DNA from: Oscillospiraceae bacterium
Lineage (GTDB): Bacteria; Bacillota; Clostridia; Oscillospirales; CAG-272
NCBI GenBank assembly: GCA_015063655.1
Contig: SVTU01000014.1
Span: forward strand, 1 to 16,793
DNA: 16,793 bases
Direction of reading: 5' to 3'
A program made the translations under genes and the position numbers. Within the stretch, counting starts at the first letter, position 1. Each line of letters opens with the position of its first letter. The notes below the pieces were generated by a model that was not told where the DNA came from, did no database searches, and saw nothing but the letters and a program-made list of their open reading frames with translations. Shown in pieces: positions 1 to 6,237 of the stretch.

Positions 1-518
1 GAGCAGCCGTGAAACGTATATACGGTCGGCTCTGCGATCAGATACCCATTGTGGGGAAAGGATGCAACGGTATCGGAACGCCTTTTCTCATTTTGGATAT
101 GACAGGATCGAATCACCTTTCCGTTAGCGTCAATCAACTCGGATGCCGAAAAAAACACGTGCTTTGACAGCTCCGCCTCGTCAATGTCCAACGAATTCAT
201 GTATGCCACTTGCTTTTCAAGCTTTTCGGGCGTATATAAATCATCGTGGCTGAGCCACGAAAACCATTCCCCCGTCATATTGGCAATCCCCACGTTCAAG
301 GCAGAGGAGGAGCCACCGTTCTCCTTGTGAAAATAGCGGATTTGATCCCCGTAAGATAGCGCAATTTTTTCGGTCTCGCCGTCATCCCGAGATCCGTCAT
401 TCACAACAATGATCTCCACGTTCGGATACGTTTGCGCCAAAGCGGAATCAATAGCCTCTGACAAGTAGTTTGCCGCATTGTAGGCAGGAATGACGATTGA
501 TATTTTGGGATTGATCAT
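1..518 (-). CDS. Family 2 glycosyltransferase, N-terminal 172 codons (cut by window edge)
   Basis: This is a GT-A fold glycosyltransferase (GT2) that would add a sugar from a nucleotide-sugar donor to a lipid-linked glycan at the cytoplasmic face of the membrane. I translated it by hand. The protein begins MINPKISIVIPAYNAANYL, followed by the nucleotide-binding stretch VEIIVVNDGSRDDG at about residues 34-47 and the metal-binding acidic motif in WLSHDDLYTPEKL at about residues 89-101. No stop occurs before base 1, so the C-terminus lies outside the window. The ATG (518-516) overlaps the stop of the upstream GT4 gene in an ATGA arrangement, which implies translational coupling and a shared transcript. 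The sugar transferred cannot be told from sequence. Base composition is AT-rich like its operon neighbours. Confidence 0.9.
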   Translation of the reverse strand, partial: MINPKISIVIPAYNAANYLSEAIDSALAQTYPNVEIIVVNDGSRDDGETEKIALSYGDQIRYFHKENGGSSSALNVGIANMTGEWFSWLSHDDLYTPEKLEKQVAYMNSLDIDEAELSKHVFFSASELIDANGKVIRSCHIQNEKRRSDTVASFPHNGYLIAEPTVYTFHGC

Positions 519-1624
519 ACTCCGTATATTCCTTTCATAATGGCAATGATATTCTCAACATGATACTTCCCAACAGTATTCACGGCACACAGAGAAAGGC
601 TAGCTCGCAAATCCGAATCCGCAATGATCCTTGATATCGCTTTGGCAAAGCCCTCTGCATCCCGAAAGTCACACAAAAAGCCATTTTCGTCACGCATCAC
701 GAATTCCACTGTTCCCCTGTTTTTGGCGGCTACTACGGGCAACCCACATGCCATGGCCTCAATGGCGGCAAGGCCAAGTCCCTCTCGTTGAGAGGGGAAA
801 CAGAACACATCAGATGCATGATTGAGCTCGGATATATCCTTTCGATACCCGAGCAGGTGTATTTGCTCGGAAACGCCCAGCTCGTTTGCCAAAGCCAGTA
901 ATGGCTCCTTTTGGTTCCCCACCCCGGCTATGGCATAGTGAACATTAGGATTATGTAATTCAGCCAACGCTTGAATAATAACCCGATGGTTCTTATTTTC
1001 ATTCAATTCTCCAACAGACAATAGCAGAAATGCGTCATCGGGAACGCCAATCTCACGTCTTTTCGCTGACTTGTCAGCCTTATTGTCCATAAATTGCGAA
1101 AGATCTACGCCCACCCCCGGCACATACTCAATTCTTTTGGCCTTCATTTTTCTATTAGCCAAATCAAAATCCTCATGATTGATCGTAATCAAAACGTCGG
1201 TCATATAAGAACAAATCTTTTCAATCGGATAGTAAACCAACCAATTCTTCAAAGGTGCGCCTTTGTAAAAATGGAAGCCGTGAGCCGTATAAAAAACCTG
1301 TGTCCCCTCTTTACGAGCTTTACGGCAAGCCAGACGGGTACACATGGCTGCCACAGGTGTATGGCAGTGCACAATATCATATGTCTCGTTTGCAACTATC
1401 CGCCGAATGTCTTTCACCGTCTTCAGGGTAGCCATAGTAACGGGAGAGCGTGTGCACGGTAAAGAAAAGATACGACACCCCCACTCTGCATAACAAGGTG
1501 GAACAGCAGACACTCGGTCATTGGTTGCTATATCAACGACGTGTCCATCCGCAAGCAACTCCTTAATAAACGGAGCAAAAAAGCTCATGGTTGTGCCAAT
1601 CGTCGTTACATATAATACTTTCAA
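515..1624 (-). CDS. Family 4 glycosyltransferase, EpsD/CapM-like
   Basis: This is a retaining GT-B glycosyltransferase (GT4) expected to extend a lipid-linked polysaccharide repeat in the cytoplasm. The N-terminal acceptor domain begins KVLYVTTIGTTMSFF and carries the IVHCHTPVAA and FYTAHGFHFYKGAPLKNW stretches seen in the EpsD-type family. The C-terminal donor domain has LLSVGELNENKNH and the E-x7-E motif in REGLGLAAIEAMACGLPVV. I place the start at TTG 1624-1622 (protein of 369 residues) because AGGGAG at 1633-1638 is an ideal ribosome binding site 8 bases upstream. The GTG at 1642 would place that site inside the gene. It lies 32 bases after the LicD gene and overlaps the GT2 start by 4 bases (ATGA). 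Donor and acceptor sugars are unknown. Confidence 0.93.
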   Translation of the reverse strand: MKVLYVTTIGTTMSFFAPFIKELLADGHVVDIATNDRVSAVPPCYAEWGCRIFSLPCTRSPVTMATLKTVKDIRRIVANETYDIVHCHTPVAAMCTRLACRKARKEGTQVFYTAHGFHFYKGAPLKNWLVYYPIEKICSYMTDVLITINHEDFDLANRKMKAKRIEYVPGVGVDLSQFMDNKADKSAKRREIGVPDDAFLLLSVGELNENKNHRVIIQALAELHNPNVHYAIAGVGNQKEPLLALANELGVSEQIHLLGYRKDISELNHASDVFCFPSQREGLGLAAIEAMACGLPVVAAKNRGTVEFVMRDENGFLCDFRDAEGFAKAISRIIADSDLRASLSLCAVNTVGKYHVENIIAIMKGIYGV

Positions 1625-1632
1625 AAAATCAT

Positions 1633-1638
1633 CTCCCT
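1633..1638 (-). promoter_or_regulatory. Ribosome binding site fixing a TTG start for the GT4 gene
   Basis: AGGGAG on the minus strand lies 8 bases before TTG 1624-1622. The in-frame GTG at 1642 lies upstream of this site. The ATG at 1632 is in another frame and ends after three codons. Confidence 0.7.
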
Positions 1639-1656
1639 GCACGTACGTTTCCGTTT

Positions 1657-2415
1657 TTACTGTTCTTGCTTCAAATGCTCAGGAACTCGGTCCTGCTCTT
1701 TAGGCGGCATCATATAATCGCCATACGTCGTTGTCAAAACAGTATCCCATAAAGACGTAATATAAAACTCGGTATCCTCAAATTGGTGAAGCTCCAGCTT
1801 CTCCATGGTATCTTTGGGATATGTCATGTCCAGGCATCTGTAAATGTCATTGTAACACCCCACAAGCTCCGTCTCTTTTTTATTTCCTATCATCGAGACC
1901 TTTTGATACATCTTCCATTTAAAGCTATCGGTGAATAGTAAGCCGATCACGTGGGTCACAAACAGCAATACCCTATGGAAAAACGATTGACCACGGTACT
2001 TAACGTTCTTTTTCATCATTCCCTGCAGTATCTTGATGGTCAAAACCTTACATTTGCTTCCAAGGGAATTTTTTGGTGCGTGATCCATCACGAACAGATC
2101 AACCGTTGGGATGTATTGTCCTTCCTGTGCCGATACGTCTGCACTTTGTAGACGCATGATTCAAAGTTCACGATGGATCGAAAATCCATCCAAATCGTCA
2201 ATCTCTTTCAAAAGCTTCTCGTAGTTTTCTCTGTCCAGCCAAATGTCAATGTCGTCATCCCAAGGAATAAATCCATTATGGCGAATGGCCCCCAACAAAG
2301 AACCTCCACACAAGCTATATCGAATGTCTTTTTCTTCACAAAAGGCATGGATTCGTTTCATCATATTCAACAGCTCAGCGTGTATCTCTGCCGTCTCATA
2401 CCTGTTCTGTTCCAT
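1657..2415 (-). pseudogene. LicD-family phosphotransferase interrupted by an in-frame TGA
   Basis: LicD proteins move phosphocholine or similar phospho-groups from a nucleotide donor to surface glycans. The reading frame from ATG 2415 to TAA 1657 is a normal-length LicD (252 codons), but codon 85 (2163-2161) is TGA. Before it lie GGSLLGAIRHNGFIPWDDD and the DID acidic motif of the nucleotidyltransferase-like core. After it, in the same frame, come IPTVDLFVMDHAPKN and the typical C-terminal YGDYMMPPKE. No frameshift is involved. ATG 2415 is chosen because AAAGGA at 2425-2430 precedes it by 9 bases. A restart is conceivable at ATG 2157, two codons after the stop, but that product lacks the catalytic motifs. 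The gene lies 22 bases after the HAD gene. Most likely a recent nonsense mutation; readthrough or a sequencing error is possible. Confidence 0.85.
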
Positions 2416-2437
2416 CTGCGTTTTTCCTTTCTGATCG

Positions 2438-3106
2438 TCAACAATATAAGCCATCGCCATTCACAAAGTGAAAGCATTTCATGCCTAATTTTGCAGGAGC
2501 AACAAAATCCTTTCGAATATTGTCTCCCACGTAACACATATCCGACCATGCTAAAGAGCCTCCGCACAATGGCAACAAGCGCTCCCGCATCTGTTCAAAG
2601 GCAAGAGGACACGGCTTTCTAAAGGACTCACCGCCCAATTCATCCGTAATGATGATCTCATCAACTAACGACTCTAACTCCAATGCACGTATCTTGGCTC
2701 GTTGCCCTGTCGGACGTCCGTCAGTTATCATTCCCAAGGCATATCCCTGCTTTTTCAAACGCACAAGCATGTCCCTCACATCGGGGTACAATTGAATATC
2801 GGGTATCTGATTGCGATATATGGACAAACATTTTTGCTTTAGCTCGTCCGAATACACATGTTTGGACGTGAGAAATGTGTCAATAGCCTGCTTCCCATCC
2901 AAAAAAGCTTGCCACAGCACGTTCTCCGCATCCGGTATCTGTGGGAATGCCTGCGCAATTTGTCGATAGCCACTGCGAACATAGTCCTTTTCGGAATAGA
3001 GCGTATCGTCCAAATCAAATATAATAGCACGAAGTCCGTTTACATACTGTTCAAGCTCCAAAAGTGCCGTCAGCTTCCTCACTTCTCCAGCCCCTTTTTC
3101 ACACAT
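2438..3106 (-). CDS. HAD-superfamily hydrolase (phosphatase-like)
   Basis: This is a haloacid-dehalogenase-fold hydrolase, probably a cytoplasmic small-molecule phosphatase. All four HAD motifs are visible: motif I IIFDLDDTL with nucleophile D31 and acid D33, motif II MITDGRP (threonine then Asp-Gly), the motif III lysine in FRKPCP, and motif IV YVGDNIRKDF. The helical cap lies between motifs I and II, as in subfamily I. The start is uncertain. ATG 3106 overlaps the ATP-grasp gene by 28 bases with a weak ribosome binding site, while GTG 3082 gives a 4-base GTGA overlap. Coupling to the ATP-grasp gene suggests both act on the same polysaccharide precursor, but the substrate cannot be named. 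Confidence 0.88.
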   Translation of the reverse strand: MCEKGAGEVRKLTALLELEQYVNGLRAIIFDLDDTLYSEKDYVRSGYRQIAQAFPQIPDAENVLWQAFLDGKQAIDTFLTSKHVYSDELKQKCLSIYRNQIPDIQLYPDVRDMLVRLKKQGYALGMITDGRPTGQRAKIRALELESLVDEIIITDELGGESFRKPCPLAFEQMRERLLPLCGGSLAWSDMCYVGDNIRKDFVAPAKLGMKCFHFVNGDGLYC

Positions 3107-4044
3107 ATGCTTTGGTCGTACCGACTGTAAATTTCTCCATCTCTGGCGGCATAAGGAACATACGGCAATGACTCCCCTGCCAACATTTGCAAAATCGCCT
3201 TGGAGCTGTCTGCTCCTGCTTTCATAGAAAGAGGGGAGCCTCCACCAAACCGCGGATTTATCTCAATATAATAATCTATACCCGTTTTCTCATCACGGAT
3301 CAATTGCACCGTGATCGCTCCGCTCGGCTTGAAATCTGACACCAAGGCTTTGATTTCCTCAATAATCGTCTTATCTTGAACGATCTTAGTCTTCAATACC
3401 TCGCCTGCTCGCACTGCCATTCTCTCACGAGGTGTGATAAATACAGGCTCTCCGTCATACCGACAAAATACATCCACCGTATATTCCTTGCCATCTACAA
3501 ACGGTTGGATCACATAATCCTCTATTCGATCTGCCAAGCTACGCAACTCTTCTTCGGTGTTCGCCTTAAATGCATTCACGCTTGAGCTTCCATCCTTAGG
3601 CTTAATGAAGGCAGGGAAACCACCTTCATAGGTATCCACGGTGTGATATGATTTTGGTGCACGTAAGCCAAGCGACATAAAATAATCCGATGTCAAATTT
3701 TTATCTCTGCACAACTGAACCTTCTTTGCCGAAGCAACCAGCACTTTCGTACCCAAGCTTTCAAATTGGCTCTTATGTTGGGCAAGCAATAACAAGTCGG
3801 TATCAATCGTGGGAATCAAGCAATCGACATTCTCCTCACGGCACATGTCCAATAGCGTAGGAAGATATGCCTCGTCTCGTATTCTCGGAACGATCCTCTT
3901 CTCATCGCAAAACACCAAAGCAGGTGCTGTCTCGGTAATATCCGCTCCAATAAGCGTTAACTCTATATGTAATTCCTCTGCGGCATTGCGAAATGCCTGT
4001 ACCAATTCCACACGGCGTCCTACGCTGGTCAATACGATCTTCAT
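3079..4044 (-). CDS. CarB-like ATP-grasp enzyme of a polysaccharide locus
   Basis: ATP-grasp enzymes activate a carboxylate as an acyl phosphate and join it to an amine or similar nucleophile. The protein (321 residues) begins MKIVLTSVGRRVELVQAF with a Rossmann-like pre-ATP-grasp domain and has LIPTIDTDLLLLA, as in CarB/PylC-like members. The ATP-binding region follows with FPAFIKPKDGSSSVNAF, and the Mg-binding motif EINPRFGGG is at residues 261-269. ATG 4044 is preferred to more distal upstream starts because the protein family starts here; GGAG is found 12 bases upstream and the gap to the previous stop is 19 bases. Its tight pairing with the HAD gene suggests a two-step modification, possibly of a sugar or glycan substituent. 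The reaction is unknown. Confidence 0.9.
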   Translation of the reverse strand: MKIVLTSVGRRVELVQAFRNAAEELHIELTLIGADITETAPALVFCDEKRIVPRIRDEAYLPTLLDMCREENVDCLIPTIDTDLLLLAQHKSQFESLGTKVLVASAKKVQLCRDKNLTSDYFMSLGLRAPKSYHTVDTYEGGFPAFIKPKDGSSSVNAFKANTEEELRSLADRIEDYVIQPFVDGKEYTVDVFCRYDGEPVFITPRERMAVRAGEVLKTKIVQDKTIIEEIKALVSDFKPSGAITVQLIRDEKTGIDYYIEINPRFGGGSPLSMKAGADSSKAILQMLAGESLPYVPYAARDGEIYSRYDQSICVKKGLEK

Positions 4045-4063
4045 AGTTTCACAAGTCTCCGTC

Positions 4064-4717
4064 TTATTGTATGGTCTCTTTTGATGAAGAACGAGTTTCA
4101 TCACCCATAAATTCTTCCATCGTTGCGCTGGTTTGTGAGGTAATACCGTCTCGCTTAAACACAGCACCAACAGTTCCAAAAATAATCTTCAAATCTCCCA
4201 AAAAGGTAATATGATCAACATATTGGACGTCCATGCTGAATTTCTCTTCCCAGGAAACGGCATTTCTTCCGTGCACCTGTGCAAAGCCCGTCAGTCCCGG
4301 GCGCACCTCGTGGCGTCGTCTCTGCTCTTCACTGTACAGTGGCAAATATTTGACGAGCAGCGGCCTCGGGCCGACGATGGACATATCTCCCTTGAGGATA
4401 TTCCACAGCTCGGGAAGCTCATCCAAGGAGGTACTGCGAAGGATTTTGCCGTATGTATTGAGTCTTAGCTCGTCCGGCAGAAGGTTGCCGTTTTCGTCTT
4501 TTTTGTTGCTCATCGTTCGGAACTTAACAAGCCTGAAAATCCTCTCTTCTCCCGTTTTTTTGCTGATTTTTCCCGGGCGAAGCTGCGTAAAGAACGGATT
4601 GCCTCGCATGGCAAACGCACCGACAATGGCCAAGATCAACAAAACGGGGGACAGCACAAGCAGGGCCATCAGCGACAGCAGAAAATCCAATACTCTCTTA
4701 AAAAATCTTGCGTACAT
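4064..4717 (-). CDS. PglC/EpsL-type monotopic phosphoglycosyl transferase
   Basis: This enzyme transfers a sugar-1-phosphate from a UDP-sugar to undecaprenyl phosphate, the first membrane step of glycan assembly. The 217-residue size matches the small PglC-type members. Residues 5-38 form one hydrophobic re-entrant helix broken at Ser23-Pro24. The catalytic Asp-Glu pair is D99-E100 in STSLDELPELWNILKG, followed by MSIVGPRPLL and RPGLTGFAQVHGRNAVSW. The tail after about residue 195 is polar and family-variable. AGGAG lies 5 bases before the ATG. The 3' third of the gene (below about 4255) is AT-rich while much of the rest is GC-richer, a possible recombination junction. Next to the PglE-like aminotransferase it suggests an amino-sugar substrate of the bacillosamine type. 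Confidence 0.93.
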   Translation of the reverse strand: MYARFFKRVLDFLLSLMALLVLSPVLLILAIVGAFAMRGNPFFTQLRPGKISKKTGEERIFRLVKFRTMSNKKDENGNLLPDELRLNTYGKILRSTSLDELPELWNILKGDMSIVGPRPLLVKYLPLYSEEQRRRHEVRPGLTGFAQVHGRNAVSWEEKFSMDVQYVDHITFLGDLKIIFGTVGAVFKRDGITSQTSATMEEFMGDETRSSSKETIQ

Positions 4718-4735
4718 AGGTACTCCTATTATGGT

Positions 4736-6001
4736 TTACTCAAAGCAACTTCTGACGATGGCGATGACCCTATCCTGCTCCTCGGCGGTCATCTTAATGT
4801 CACTGGGCAAGCAAAGGCCTCTCTCAAAGATATCGGCACCGACGTCGGCACAGCCGCCCTCGATATAGGCATTGGTACGGCAGCGTCCACTTCCCTCCCG
4901 TGTCACAAAGTCATGCATGCGGTACATAGGCTGCATGTGCATGGGCTTCCAGATGGGTCTGCCCTCGGCATTATATTTGGCCAGTGTCTCCAAAATCTCG
5001 GTCGGGCAGGTCTTGCCCGTCTCCTTGACATACAGGGCGCGGGAATCATCCCGAACCTGACGGCACATACAGTCGGCATCAATGATCATGGCAGAGAGCC
5101 AATAGTTCGGCTCGGTATCCTCAACGATGGGATTCATTTGAACGGGCAGATCGGCAAAGCCTGCCTGATATCTCTCATACACTGCCCTTTTCCTTGCGAT
5201 ATGCTCCTCAAGATACGGATACTGCCCACGCACGACGCCTGCGATCACATTGCTCATGCGGTAGTTATAGCCGACCTCCTCATGCTGATACCACGGTGCA
5301 TTCTCTCTAGCCTGCGTAGACCACTTGCGTGCCTTGTTTGCCACCTCGATATCACGGGTGAGCAGACAGCCGCCCGAAGAGCCCGTAATGATCTTATTGC
5401 CGTTATAGCTGACGGCGGCGTAATCACCGAACGAGCCGCACTGCCTACCGCCAATCGTAGCACCCATGGCCTCAGCTGCGTCCTCAATGAGAAGCGCACC
5501 GTGCTGCTCACAGATCTGTTTGATCACGTCCATGCGCCCCGGAAAGCCGTACAGCTCGGCAGAGACGACAAGCTTGACGTCGGGATACATCTCAAACGCC
5601 TTTTCAAGGGCAACGGGGTCCATATTCCAAGAGCTTGTCTCGGTATCGATAAACACGGGGATACCGCCCTCGTACACCACGGGATTCAAGGTGGCATCGA
5701 AGGTCATATCGGAGCAGAACACACGTCGTCCCTCCAGTGCTCCGTGGCTGATGGCGGGCTTACCGTACAGCACTTCTCCCGCATGCTTAACGGCAAGATG
5801 AAGAGCCGCCGTACAGCAGGACAAACCCACAGCATAGGGCATCTCGGCCTTTTTCGCAGCGATGCGCTCCACCTCGTTGATGTTTTCACCAACCGTGCTC
5901 ATCCAATTGGTTTCGTACGCCTGCCGCACGTATTGCATTTCTTCGCCGTGCATGGTTGGCGTTGCCAGCCAGATTTTTTTTTCAAACCTTTCGAAGCTCA
6001 T
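4736..6001 (-). CDS. DegT/DnrJ/EryC1/StrS (PglE-like) sugar aminotransferase
   Basis: This is a PLP-dependent aminotransferase that would convert a UDP-4-keto-sugar to a 4-amino-sugar using glutamate. The 421 residues include the PLP-phosphate stretch SCCTAALHLA (61-70), IEDAAEAMGA with D174 contacting the PLP ring nitrogen, and the Schiff-base lysine K203 in SYNGNKIITGSSGG. YNYRMSNVIAGVV follows at about residue 250. Residues 75-93 look like a small insertion relative to compact family members. The ribosome binding site AAGGAG is 7 bases before the ATG. As first gene of the polysaccharide operon it lies 18 bases before the PglC-type transferase; B. subtilis EpsN/EpsL and Campylobacter PglE/PglC are the parallel. 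The 4,6-dehydratase and acetyltransferase of that pathway are not in this window. Confidence 0.92.
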   Translation of the reverse strand: MSFERFEKKIWLATPTMHGEEMQYVRQAYETNWMSTVGENINEVERIAAKKAEMPYAVGLSCCTAALHLAVKHAGEVLYGKPAISHGALEGRRVFCSDMTFDATLNPVVYEGGIPVFIDTETSSWNMDPVALEKAFEMYPDVKLVVSAELYGFPGRMDVIKQICEQHGALLIEDAAEAMGATIGGRQCGSFGDYAAVSYNGNKIITGSSGGCLLTRDIEVANKARKWSTQARENAPWYQHEEVGYNYRMSNVIAGVVRGQYPYLEEHIARKRAVYERYQAGFADLPVQMNPIVEDTEPNYWLSAMIIDADCMCRQVRDDSRALYVKETGKTCPTEILETLAKYNAEGRPIWKPMHMQPMYRMHDFVTREGSGRCRTNAYIEGGCADVGADIFERGLCLPSDIKMTAEEQDRVIAIVRSCFE

Positions 6002-6056
6002 GCGGGATCTCCTTCACAAAATCAATATCGTCATCCCATATGTCCCTTTTTGAGAA

Positions 6057-6070
6057 CGAGCCTCAGCTCG
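6057..6070 (-). other. Small hairpin in the leader of the polysaccharide operon
   Basis: CGAGC and GCTCG form a 5-bp stem with a 4-base loop, about 55 bases before the aminotransferase ATG. It is not followed by a T-run, so it is not an intrinsic terminator. It may be a chance structure or a contact point for an antitermination factor. Confidence 0.35.
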
Positions 6071-6119
6071 GGGGGCAACAGGGTATAATCTTCCTTATAC
6101 TATATATTCTATAAATTTC

Positions 6120-6148
6120 ATTGTATCACAATATCGGTATTTTGTCAA
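6120..6148 (-). promoter_or_regulatory. Sigma-A-type promoter of the polysaccharide operon
   Basis: On the minus strand, TTGACA (6148-6143, perfect -35) is followed by a 17-base spacer and TACAAT (6125-6120, 5 of 6 bases of the -10 consensus). Transcription should begin near 6113, giving a leader of about 110 bases before the aminotransferase start. No other convincing promoter was seen down to base 1. Confidence 0.82.
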
Positions 6149-6160
6149 CCTTTATTCACT

Positions 6161-6175
6161 ATTTGTCTGACAAAT
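6161..6175. promoter_or_regulatory. Palindromic operator-like site upstream of the polysaccharide promoter
   Basis: ATTTGTC-T-GACAAAT is a perfect 7-bp inverted repeat around a single central base. It lies 12 bases upstream of the -35 box. Its TTGT...ACAA core fits the TNGTNNNACNA pattern described for FadR-type GntR operators, but no such regulator is in the window, so the assignment is inference. Confidence 0.45.
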
Positions 6176-6189
6176 AATGCAAATTAAAC

Positions 6190-6230
6190 AAAAAATAGGG
6201 GCTGTCTTGCATGCTTGGCAAAACAGCCCC
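6190..6230 (-). terminator. Intrinsic terminator of the six-hairpin enzyme gene
   Basis: GGGGCTGT (6198-6205) pairs with ACAGCCCC (6223-6230). An inner TTGC/GCAA stem follows after one mismatch. On the minus strand the stem is followed by TATTTTTTG. It lies just after the TAA at 6238 and isolates this gene from the polysaccharide operon. Confidence 0.88.
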
Positions 6231-6237
6231 TTGGAGA

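Noticed and set aside
2161..2163. TGA decoded as an amino acid (altered genetic code or selenocysteine)
   Set aside because: Several other genes here end in TGA and have no internal TGA. The position is not a known selenocysteine site in LicD proteins and I saw no clear insertion element downstream.
6031..6078. Fifteen-codon TTG frame in the glycan operon leader as a leader peptide
   Set aside because: The nearest AAGGAA is 12 bases away, the frame has no regulatory codon runs, and it overlaps the hairpin only incidentally.
4913..6088. Plus-strand open frame of about 390 codons
   Set aside because: Antisense to the aminotransferase, which has intact catalytic residues and a strong ribosome binding site. 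The antisense frame shows no family features.
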